Below are positions 48,697-59,923 of a DNA stretch of 64,000 nucleotides, piece by piece. The first letter of the stretch is position 1; each line of letters begins with the position of its first letter. The stretch covers positions 1,674,001 through 1,738,000 of the forward strand of contig OY720102.1 of the NCBI GenBank assembly GCA_963082875.1. The letters run 5' to 3'. This DNA is from Corella eumyota. Taxonomy: Eukaryota > Chordata > Ascidiacea > Phlebobranchia > Corellidae. A program made the position numbers and the translations under genes. The notes beneath the pieces are model-generated. The model ran no database searches. It saw only the letters and a list, made by a program, of their open reading frames with translations, and had not been told where the DNA came from.

Positions 48697-50196
48697 GTAG
48701 AAAAGGATATTACATAGGCCTGAATCGAATTTGGAAGCTAAATAATCTTAACAACGCCTTCACGTGGAATGATTGAACTGAGTTAACAAACACTAGTTCG
48801 TTCTGGAACCGAGGCGAGCCAAATGGAAACAACGAGTGTTGCGTTATGGCTCTGCCTTCAACACGAACTAAATGGCATGATGTAACTTGCGACCGAACAG
48901 AACGATATGTCTGTCAACGACAAGTCCACAACGGTAAGTTATGGCTTAATTGTACTTAGAAAATTAAATTAAGTAATATTTGAATAAATATTTCGAATTA
49001 AAGCCAACTAGATTTTTCTTATATCCGTATTGTCGAGGCGGGAAAATCAACTTTGCAGCCTGAACATAGAGAAACATCAGTTATCACGACCCAGTCTTGA
49101 GTTGCTATTGGCAGTTTGGGATATTATTAATTATTATTGCCCGATAATTACACTGCTGATTCAGTGCTGGTACACCAGGAGTTCATACCGTTTATAGCGC
49201 CTTACTTAAGGGCGCTACAGCATGAGAGCAGTGGGGATCGAACTTACGACCTTTTACACAAACGGCCTTAATTTGTATGTAATGATAACATTGTGACCTT
49301 TTTTTAAAATCATTTTTGTAGAAACAGCCGAATGCCAAACTATTCAAACAACCTTAGGACCTCAGCCCACAAACCAAACAACACAAGCTTATACTACAAA
49401 ACAACATACAACACGAGCCAAATCTACAAGCACTATACAGCCAACAGCACGGGCCACTACCAGCGTTATTCAGGCTACTACAGATGTACTTGGTTTAACT
49501 CAACTTTCTTCTCTTGATTCACAAGAACGCGATAAAACAACAAACCCTGCTACTTTAAAAAATAAAGTTGACAAAGAACCTACGGTAAGGAATTTTATTT
49601 AACTTAAAAATATGACAAGTTCAAGACTAACCGGGTCAGGGTATTATACGCTATACTTCAGCAGAACTATAAGCACCTTCCCTATAAATATTAGTTCAAA
49701 ATAAAAATATTTTAGTGTGCTAGTGAAAAGTGTTTTAAGCTATCGGCAACACAAATTTAAGAACAAAAAGTATAAAAGTGCGGTGACTTGAACGGCCTTC
49801 CAGTCTCTAACTAGATGTCATGATTACTGACTTTAATTGTATTTTATTAACAGAAATCAGATCAGGATTCTCTTATATTGATTATTCTGCTTATTTGTAT
49901 AATCTCTCTATTCCTTTTACTAACAGTGAACGGGTTTCTTATTTGGAAGCTGGTAAAAAAAGGGCGCGAAAGACGATTCAACAACAGCTATATTAGTAAG
50001 TTAAATAACTGCATTCAAATATAAAAAGACATTTAAAGTAATGTATTTTTAACCTATAAAGAACCTTATAAGCAAAATATAGCCTAGTCTAAATAGAAAG
50101 GTAAAATGGATTTTTTTGTTAGGTATGGAAAACAAGAAAACGAATTACAAAATCAATAAGCGACCTAATTTGGAAGATGACACAGCAATAATTTAA
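48697..50196 (+). pseudogene. Headless type A lectin A6
   Basis: Exons 2-5: 48697-48933, 49322-49584, 49854-49995, 50123-50196. No first exon. TGA replaces the Gly codon in WNDGTE. Stalk, TM and tail are open (tail MENKKTNYKINKRPN). Confidence 0.85.
49020..49269 (-). mobile_element. SINE in A6 intron 2
   Basis: Copy of the type A intron 2 SINE. Confidence 0.7.
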
Positions 50197-50717
50197 ACCT
50201 TTTTTCGTACCAACATCTTATAACAATTGCATTTTAAAGCATAAAAATACGCCTTTTATTTAGTGACTTATAATATATTGGCATCAATTATCTATCATGT
50301 AAATGATCTTTAACCTATATTAAATATTTGTAACGTTTTCGTTCTTAACTGCAACAAAATTTGTTTTTTATTAATTATTTAGCAAATCGTGGAGTTCAAA
50401 CGACTTTTTAAAAGCATTTTTTATAATAAAAATACAAGTTAAAAGCAAAATTTTGATCTTATGCAAACACATTTAGTTCACAAATAAGGTGATACTTATA
50501 TTTTGTTTAATTTACATCTCAAACGTTTTTAATAATTTTCCGAAACTGTAAATTTCATGTGTTTATGTAATTAGGATCACAACACCAAAAGGGCTTTTAG
50601 GAATTTCAAACAAGAACAAAAATAAGAGAAAATGGCCCTAATCTGTACAGGAAATTATCACAAAACTTTCAACTTTTCTTAACTTTCTGCGGTTCGATTT
50701 AGGAAGTAATAAAAGCG

Positions 50718-50727
50718 GGAAAGTCCC
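50718..50727 (-). promoter_or_regulatory. kappaB site upstream of B6
   Basis: GGAAAGTCCC, 310 bp before the B6 ATG; intact although the gene carries a nonsense codon. Confidence 0.7.
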
Positions 50728-51036
50728 CGCTGCGTTTAAAAATAACGAACTTGCAGCGCGAGCATAAGTAAAATGGTTTAACCTAAAACGTAATGTTCTT
50801 TAAACAATCAAACATTAGGTGTTTAAACATTTGGTGTTTAAACTATTATGAATCATTTAAACTAAATATTTACAAAGTTAAACGATACGTGTTTAAAACG
50901 TAGGAAAAAGTTTATAAATTTAATAATAACCTAATAAAATTTTAGGGATTTGTATTGCTAAAAGTTCAATAACAAAACATTTTTTTTTAAATAAAAAGAA
51001 ACAGAATTAGGTCAAATCAAATAGTGATAAGTCAGT

Positions 51037-53665
51037 ATGCTTAAACTGGTTGTATTAGTTGTTTTATGTGGCTTTTTTAAGACCAATGCAATAACTTGGA
51101 ATACGTATAAAGGATTAGAATATTAAATTAAGAATTCGATGTCTCTTTTCGGTTACACCTACTTTCAAGCCTGGCAGGAATGCAAAAAATTAAACGCAAG
51201 TTTAGCGGTGGTGAAAAATGGAAGAATACAAAAGTTTTTGCGCAAAAAACTTAAAAGTAAGAGTCTATTATATCCACTTAAAAGTAAAATTTCATTTTAA
51301 ACATAAGCCCACGCTTTTTGGCAACGCAAAAGTTTGTCTTTATGTTATTTGAATATTTAAAAAGATTAGCTTTTAGAGTAGACTAGTAAATCGTCATTCT
51401 ATATTCAAGTTATCAAAACACACTTATTTATGAAGGCAGACTTGGGTTTTACATTGGACTGAATCGTATAAACAACAACGTTAACCACAAAAGTTCATTC
51501 GCATGGATAGACGGGACTTCGTTGCAATACACTAGAGCATTTTGGGATTCCGGGAACCCAAATAGTTTAACTGAAGACTGCGTGATTATGTTGCCCCAAA
51601 CCAAAGCTTTGTGGCATGATGTTCCATGCAGCATAAAAGTGGATTATATTTGCCAACGTGAGGCTCTTGGTAAGGGTGTGCATGTTTTAAATACTTCTTG
51701 CTTTAAAATAGCGATAAATTACCGATTTTTTTAAATTTTTTAAAGAAATATGTTTCTAATATGCGCTTTGCCACATTTTAGAATTAATTTAAAGTTTAAT
51801 TTGAAACAGTATTTTGTTAATTTGTTACAGCCCAAACCAGAATAAACCAAATACACTTTGAAAGTGCCTAAAAAGGGCTTATTAAAAATATCTAAACCTA
51901 CCTTTAAAAGTGCAATTTAAGACTTCTAAAACTACCTTTAAACGTCTAATTAAATACATCTGAACCAACCCCACAAAAGTCTAATTAACACATTTTAACC
52001 AACCTGAAAAACATCTAAACTTTACCTTACATTTAGTCTTTAAAGATGAGATTTGGCATGAACATAACGGAATGGAATATTACATCGAAGGTGAAGCCCT
52101 TTTAACGCACTCAGAAGCTTACAGAGAATGCAAATCTAAAGGAGGAATATTGGTTATAATTAAAACAAACGAAACTCGGGATTTTTTGAACCAGAAAATC
52201 AACGAAATGAAATATCAAGGTTTAATATTTATTAATTAATCTTACTTTACTAAATAAATAAAATTGCAAACGACCATATGGGTAACAAATACTGTTTTTT
52301 AAATCATAGGGTAACAACTATTTTATCTACTTTTACAGATACCATAAACGAGTACTTGATACTATATATCGGCACTAAAGCTACAGACACAGTAAATTCA
52401 ACATATCTATATAAATCCATAAATAATTTTATTTTGCCGGATGGAGTTGCAATTTGGAGCGCAAATCAATCTGATATTTACAACTCATCAACGAGATTGG
52501 TTGCTATTAGCGACGATTTCGGAAATCCTTGGATAAGGACCTCGACAGAAAATCGAAGATTTATTTGCGAGCGTAATGCAACGCGTAAGTGTTTACTAGT
52601 TAAATTGTAAAAGAACCTAGTCTATGCTAACCTAGTACTGAGTAAAGATAAATGCCTTAACACTTTTACTAGTGGTTTAATTTTTTTGTATAAATCTATT
52701 TCCTCGATGTGAAAAGGTCGACTTCACGACCTAAACATAAACTAAAACTGTAACCCCGACCCAGTATCGAGGTGCCTGTGGCAGTTTAAGATATAATAGA
52801 ATATTTTTACCCGATAATTAAGCTGCTGATTAAGTATTGGCTCAGCAGAAGTTTATACCGTCTATAGTGCCTTACTTAAGGACGCTACAGCATGAGAGCA
52901 GTGAGAATTGAACCCACGACCTCATGTGGTGTAGCAAGTGTTCTTAGCACTACTCTACGGTGCTGTTTTTAAATTAAATTAAACCCTCATTAGTTTATTA
53001 GCGCGTATATTTATAAAGGGTGGATACCAATTTCATGCCCCACTACGAGTGTCACAACCACACTAACTTCAACAGATTCAACAACCCAATCTAATGCTAA
53101 AATCACAACGATTTATGAAACTGTTACCACTGATAAATTGCAAAGCAGTGCCGTCGAATCTGAGGCAAAGAACGTACCTAGTCCATACGTAAGTTTTCTA
53201 TCCTTCGTCAATTTAAATCAATGCTATACTTAAAAACGGTACAAAATATTTACCTTCGTTGCATTTTTAGCAAGATTCGGAGCCGAATACATCGTTGTTT
53301 ATTTCACTGCCAGTTCTTCTTATCTGTCTTCTCATGTCGCTCGTTGCAAATGTATATTTCGTATGGAAACAAATAATGGAAATAAGGGAAAGGAAACTAA
53401 ACAAGAGTTACATAAGTAAGTCAAAACATGCAATTTACTTCAAACTCTTTTTTTACTTAATCGCATTTTTGACAATTATTTATTAATAATATTATATAAA
53501 ATTTAACTTAACAGCCTTCACAAAATATTCCCCTAATTTGTTTTAACCAATAGCCATAATTTTTAACAAAAATTTGTTGTATTTAAAGGTATGTACCATG
53601 TAAAAGGGGAGCTGAAAAATGGTGATCCTTCTTATAACTCTAAAGCAGATCTTGTTCAAATGTAA
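51037..53665 (+). pseudogene. Type B lectin B6, chimaeric, nonsense in exon 1
   Basis: Exons 51037-51256, 51436-51669, 52046-52219, 52339-52584, 53019-53188, 53271-53415, 53589-53665. A single base change makes TAA at 51124-51126 (codon 30) where the other copies have TAC in LEYYIKN. All splice sites and the rest of the frame are intact, so the loss looks recent. CTLD1 is of the NPN class (as B1/B3), but exons 3-7 and the sequence up to A7 are almost identical to B2, the reverse combination of B5. Confidence 0.82.
52689..52965 (-). mobile_element. SINE in B6 intron 4
   Basis: Copy of SB1, of the B2 class and nearly identical to the B2 copy. Confidence 0.75.
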
Positions 53666-54146
53666 AAACTCATCCTTATTTCAAGCTGTTAAGATGGCGC
53701 CGCTTTATTTTTTACCAAGACTTTATCCTCGCACTATAGAACTTTTTTGTTTTTGCAATTTTACATTACTGTATAAATTAACAACTAAAACTCATTAAAT
53801 TAAAGGCTACATTTTGTCATTTTTTATTAAACCATTTGAACCTTCACAGAAGGATAGGTTTAGTATTTTAATAGATAAAGGTATTTAGTTCTCTTAATAT
53901 GACATGAGATTTACACAAAAACTGATTACAAAATAAAAAAATTTGACGTTAGTTTATTTCAAAAACTATTTAACTCTGTACAAACAAATCCAATAACACT
54001 TTTTTGTTCTTATTTTAATAAAATAAACCTTTAAAAGTTTAGTTTTTCAGAGTTGTCTTTAATAAATGTTGCTGTCCATCTCCAATAAAACAAGGCATTG
54101 TTTTATATACTTAATCTCCAAATAACATCTTGTAATTTTAATATAG

Positions 54147-55660
54147 GTAGAAAAGGATATTACATAGACCTAAATCGAATTTAGAAGTTAAATAATCTTA
54201 ACAGCGCATTTACGTGGAATGATGGAACTGAGTTAACAAACACTAGTTCGTTCTGGTACCGAGGCGAGCCAAATAGAAACAACGAGTATTGCGTTATAGC
54301 TCTGCCTTCAACAAGAACTAAATGGCATGATGTAACTTGCGACCGAACGGAACGATATGTCTGTCAACGACAAGTCCACAACGGTAAGTTATGGCTTAAT
54401 TGTACTTAGAAAAATGAATCAAGTAATCTTTAAATAACTATTTCGAATTATATCTAACTAGATTTATCTTATATCCTTATCGTCGAGGCGGGAAAATTGA
54501 CTTTGCAGCCTTAACATAGAGAAACATCAGTTATCACGACCCAGTCTTGACTTGCCTTTAGCAGTTTGGGATATTATTAATTATAATTGCCCAGTAATTA
54601 TGCTGCTGATTCAGTGCTGGTACAGCAGGAGTTTATACCGTTTATAGTGCCTTACTCAAGGGCGCTACAGCATGAGAGCAGTGGGGGTCGAACTCACGAC
54701 CTTTTACACAAACGGCCTTAATCTGTATGTAATGATAACCTTGTGACCTTTTTTAAAGTCTTTTTTTGTAGAAACAGACGCATGCCAAACTATTCAAACA
54801 ACCTTAGGACCTCAGCCCACTAACCGAACGACACAAGCTTATACCACAAAACAGCATACAACACGAGCCAAAACTACAAACACTATAGAGCCAACAACAT
54901 GGGCCACTACCACTGTTATTCAGGCTACTACAGATGTACTTGGTTTAACTCAACCTTCTTCTGTTGATTCACAAGAAAGCGATAAAACAACAAACGCTGC
55001 TACTTTAAAAAATAAAGTTGACAAAGAACCTACGGTAAGGAATTTTATTTAACTTAAAAATATGACAAGTTCAAGACTAGACCGGGTCAGGGTATTATAC
55101 GCTATACTTCAGCACAACTATAAGCACCTTACTTATAAATATTAGTTTAAAATAAGAATATTAATTAAGGTTTTAGTGTGCTAGTGAAAATATTTTAAGC
55201 TATCGGTAACACAAATTTAAGAACAAAAAGTATGAAAGTGGGGCAACTTGAACGGCCTTTCAGTCTCCAACTAGATGTCATGATTACTGACTTTAATTGT
55301 ATTTTATTAACAGAAATCAGATCAGGATTCTCTTATATTGTTCATCCTGCTTGTTTGTATAATCTCTCTATTCCTTTTACTAACAGTGAACGGGTTTCTT
55401 ATTTGGAAGTTAGTAAAAAAAGGGCGCGAAAGACGATTCAACAACAGCTATATTAGTAAGTTAAATAACTGCATTCAATTATAAAAATATTACATTTAAA
55501 GTAATGTATTTTTAACCTATAAACAACCTTATAAGCAAAACATAGCCTAGTCTAAATAGAAAGGGAAAATTGAGTTTTTTTCTTAGGTATGGAAAACAGG
55601 AAAACGAATTACAAAATCAATCAGCGACCTAATTTGGAAGATGACACAGCAATAATTTAA
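54147..55660 (+). pseudogene. Headless type A lectin A7
   Basis: Exons 2-5: 54147-54383, 54772-55034, 55314-55455, 55587-55660. No first exon. Exon 2 matches A3, including the TAG in NRIWKL and the WYRGEPN variant. From exon 3 on it matches A4/A5, so it is a mosaic with a switch in intron 2. Exons 3-5 are open. Confidence 0.85.
54470..54719 (-). mobile_element. SINE in A7 intron 2
   Basis: Copy of the type A intron 2 SINE; the A3-like to A4-like switch of this unit falls in or near it. Confidence 0.7.
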
Positions 55661-56181
55661 ACCTTTTTTCGTACCAACATCTTATAACAATTGCATTTTA
55701 AAGCATAAAAATACGCCTTTTATTTAGTGACTTATAATATATTGGCATCAATTATCTATCATGTAAATGATCTTTAACCTATATTAAATATTTGTAACGT
55801 TTTCGTTCTTAACTGCAACAAAATTTGTTTTTTATTAATTATTTAGCAAATCGTGGAGTTCAAACGACTTTTTAAAAGCATTTTTTATAATAAAAATACA
55901 AGTTAAAAGCAAAATTTTGATCTTATGCAAACACATTTAGTTCACAAATAAGGTGATACTTATATTTTGTTTAATTTACATTTCAAACGTTTTTAATAAT
56001 TTTCCGAAACTGTAAATTTCATGTGTTTATGTAATTAGGATCACAACACCAAAGGGGCTTTTAGGAATTTTAAACAAAAACAAAAATAAGAGAAAATGGC
56101 CCTAATCTGTACAGGAAATTATCACAAAACTTTCAACTTTTCTTAACTTTCTGCGGTTCGATTTAGGAAGTAATAAAAGCG

Positions 56182-56191
56182 GGAAAGTCCC
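56182..56191 (-). promoter_or_regulatory. kappaB site upstream of B7
   Basis: GGAAAGTCCC, 310 bp before the B7 ATG. Confidence 0.7.
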
Positions 56192-56500
56192 CGCTGCGTT
56201 TAAAAATAACGAACTTGCAGCGCGAGCATAAGTAAAATAGTTTAACCTAAAACGTAATGTTCTTCAAACAATCAAACATTAGGTGTTTAAACATTTGGTG
56301 TTTAAACTATTATGAATCATTTAAACTAAATATTTACAAAGTTAAACGATACGTGTTTAAAACGTAGGAAAAAGTTTATAAATTTAATAATAACTTAATA
56401 AAATTTTAAAGATTTGTATTGCTAAAAGTTCAATAACAAAACATTTTTTTTTAAATAAAAAGAAACAAAATTAGGTCAAATCAAATAGTGATAAGCCAGT

Positions 56501-59113
56501 ATGCTTAAACTGGTTGTATTAGTTGTTTTATGTGGCTTTTTTAAGACCAATGCAATAACTTGGAATACGTATAAAGGATTAGAATATTACATTAAGAATT
56601 CGACGTCTACTCTCGGTTACACCTACTTTCAAGCCTGGCAGGAATGCCAAAAATTAAACGCAAGTTTAGCGGTGGTAAAAAATGGAAGAATACAAAAGTT
56701 TTTGCGCAAAAAACTTAAAAGTAAGAGTCTATTATATCCACCTAAAAGTAAAATTTCATTTTAAACATAAGCCTACGCTTTTTGGCAACGCAAAAGTTTG
56801 TCTTTATGTTATTTAAATTTTTAAAAAGATTAACTTTTTGAGTAGATTTGTAAATCGTCATTCTATATTCAAGTTATCAAAACACACTTACTTATGAAGG
56901 TAAACTTGGGTTTTACATTGGGCTGAATCGTATAAACAACAAAGTTAACCAAAAAAGTTCATTCGCATGGGTAGACGGGACTTCGTTGCAATACACTAGA
57001 GCATATTGGAATTCTGGGGAGCCGAATCATTTAACTGAAGACTGCGTGATTATGTTGCCCAAAACCAAAGCTTTGTGGCACGATGTTACATGCAGTAGAA
57101 AAGAGCATTATATTTGTCAGCGTGAGGCTCCTGGTAAGGGTGTGCGTGTTTTAAATACTTCTTGCTTTAAAATATCGATAAATTACCGATTTTTAAAGGT
57201 TATTAAGGAATATATTTATAATATGCGCTTCACCACATTTTAGAATTAATTTAAAGTTTAATTTAAAACAGTATTTTGTAAATTTGTTACAGCACAAACC
57301 AAAATAAACCAAATACACTTTAAAAGTGCTTAAAAAAGGCTTATTAAAAATATCTAAACCTTACTTAAAAAGGTCAACTAAAGGCATCTAAAACTACCTT
57401 TAAACGTCTAATCGAATACTTATGAACCAACCCCACAAAAGTCTAATTAACACATTTTAACCAACCTAAAAAACATCTAAACTTTACCTTACATTTAGTC
57501 TTTAAAGATGAGATTTAGCATGAACATAACGGAATGGAATATTACATCGAAGGTGAAGCCCTTTTAACGCCCCCAGAAGCTCACAGAGAATGCAAATCTA
57601 AAGGAGGAGAATTGGTTATAATTAAAACAAACGAAACTCGGGATTTTTTGAACCAGAAAATCAACGAAATGAAATACCAAGGTTTAATATTTATTAATTA
57701 ATCTTACTTTACTAAATAAATAAAATTGCAAACGACCATATAGCTAACAAATACTGTTTTTTAAATCATAGGGTAACAACTATTTTATCTACTTTTACAG
57801 ATACCATAAACGAGTACTTGATACTATATGCCGGCAATAAGGCTACAGACACAGTAAATTCAACATATCTATATAAATCCATAAATAATTTTATTTTGCC
57901 GAATGGAGTTGCAATTTGGAGCGCAAATCAATCTGATATTTACAACTCATCAACGAGATTGGTTGCTATTAGCGACGATTTCGGAAATCCTTGGATAAGG
58001 ACCTCGACAGAAAATCGAAGATTTATTTGCGAGCGTAATGCAACGCGTAAGTGTTTAGTAAAATAACCTAGTCTATGCTAACCTAGTACTGAGTAAAGAT
58101 AAATGCCTTAACACTTTTACTAGTGGTTTAATTTTTTTGTATAAATCTATTTCCTCGATGTGAAAAGGTCGACTTCACGACCTAAACATAAACTAAAACT
58201 GTAACCCCGACCCAGTATCGAGGTGCCTGTGGCAGTTTAAGATATAATAGAATATTTTTACCCGATAATTAAGCTGCTGATTAAGTATTGGCTCAGCAGA
58301 AGTTTATACCGTCTATAGTGCCTTACTTAAGGACGCTACAGCATGAGAGCAGTGATAATTAAACCCACGACCTCATGTGGTGTAGCAAGTGTTCTTAGCA
58401 CTACTTTACGGTGCTGTTTTTAAATTAAATTAAACCCTCATCAGTTTATTAGCGCGTATATTTATAAAGGGTGGATACCAATTTCATGCCCCACTACGAG
58501 TGTCACAACCACACTAACTTCAAAAGATTCAACAACCCAACCTAATGCTAAAACCACAACGATTTATGATACTGTTACCACTAAGAAATTGCAAAGCAAT
58601 GCCGTCGAATCTGAGGCAAAGAACGTACCTAGTCCATACGTAAGTTCTATCCTTCGTCAATTTAAATCAATGCTATACTTAAAAACGGAACAAATTATTT
58701 ACCTTCGTTGCATTTTTAGCAAGATTCGGAGCCGAATACATCGTTATTAATTTCACTGCCAGTTCTTCTTATCTGTCTTCTCATGTCGCTCGTTGCAAAT
58801 GTTTATTTCGTATGGAAACAAATAATGGAAATAAGGGAAAGGAAACTAAACAAGAGTTACATAAGTAAGTCAAAACATGCAATTTGCTCCAAACTCTTTT
58901 TTTACTTAATCGCATTTTTGACAGTTATTTATTAATAATATTATATAAAATTTAACTTAACAGCCTTCACAAAATATTCCCCTAATTTATTTTACCCATA
59001 GCCATAATTTTTGATAAAAATTTGTTGTATTTAAAGGTATGTACCATGTAAAAGGGGAGCTGAAAAATGGTGATCCTTCTTATAACTCTGAAGCAGATCT
59101 TGTTGAAATGTAA
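56501..59113 (+). pseudogene. Type B lectin B7, nonsense in exon 3
   Basis: Exons 56501-56720, 56900-57133, 57508-57681, 57801-58046, 58470-58639, 58720-58864, 59037-59113. Exon 3 has TAG where the other copies have TGG (GATGAGATTTGGCATG). All other exons are open with good splice sites. CTLD1 is EPN with WNSGEPN, CTLD2 is mostly of the B2 class, and the tail ends LVEM. Skipping exon 3 alone would keep the frame (174 nt, phases 1/1), so a protein without half of CTLD2 is possible. Confidence 0.8.
58140..58416 (-). mobile_element. SINE in B7 intron 4
   Basis: Copy of SB1, B2 class. Confidence 0.75.
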
Positions 59114-59282
59114 AAACTCATCCTTATTTCAAGCTGTTAAGATGGCGCCGCTTTATTTTTTACCAAGACTTTGTCCTCGCACTATAGAACTTTTTTGTTT
59201 TTGCAATTTTACATTACTGTACAAATTAACAACTAAATATCATTGTATTTCAGGCTACATTTTGTCATTTTTTATTAAACCA

Positions 59283-59923
59283 GTCCTGAATAAAACAAAC
59301 TCTACATTTAACTGTTCTAATAATTTTTACAACGCTAATTAGGGCAAGGTAAAATGTACAAAGATTTCATAATACAGACTAGGTAATGACAATTAAGTGC
59401 AAAGAAAATACAACAAAATTACAAAAACTACTAAGTTTCACAGTGCTTAGGTGCTGGATTGGTTTAAAAACATATAATACAATTTTTAATTTAAAAAGAT
59501 TAAAAAAAGCTATTAAAAAATTAAGACTTTAAGGTAGTGGATTTTAATAAGTTTAATTAGAAATTTAATGTTAACTTTAAGTGCAAAAAAATATTACTAA
59601 AAACCACCTTAACGTTTAAAAGTAGGTAAGTTAATTTAAAAATAAAACCTATATAAAATAAACATTATCGTGATGGTACAAAATAGAAGATTTTTAAAGT
59701 ATATACAATTTTACAAAAAAGCTACTCTTTATTTAAAGTATATACAAATTTTTTACATTTTTTTAAGGTAAAACTCTTTAACTTGGGTGCTAAGGTAAAA
59801 AAAAATATACAAATTGTCATTATTTAAATGTTTAACACAATTTTTTAGGTATCAGTTCCTATAACTTATTTGCAGTTTAAGTCTCATAATAGGTTGCAAA
59901 ACCTTCTATTGAAAATCTATACT
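59283..59923. other. Right flank of the lectin array and 3' flank of the coiled-coil gene
   Basis: Unique AT-rich sequence. On the minus strand an AATAAA at 59733-59728 lies about 190 nt past the coiled-coil stop. Nothing else is seen. Confidence 0.5.

Larger units (their letters stand above)
21188..59282 (+). repeat. Seven tandem lectin units of ~5.4-5.5 kb
   Basis: Units: 21188-26586, 26587-32006, 32007-37461, 37462-42929, 42930-48385, 48386-53834, 53835-59282. Each runs from a point in type A intron 1 (TTTGAACCTTCACAGAAGG) through type A exons 2-5 and all seven type B exons to TTTTTTATTAAACCA. The six internal junctions are identical, so one unequal exchange between type A intron 1 and the type B 3' flank made the first duplicate, which was then amplified. 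The last unit runs out into unique sequence at about 59283. Confidence 0.95.
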
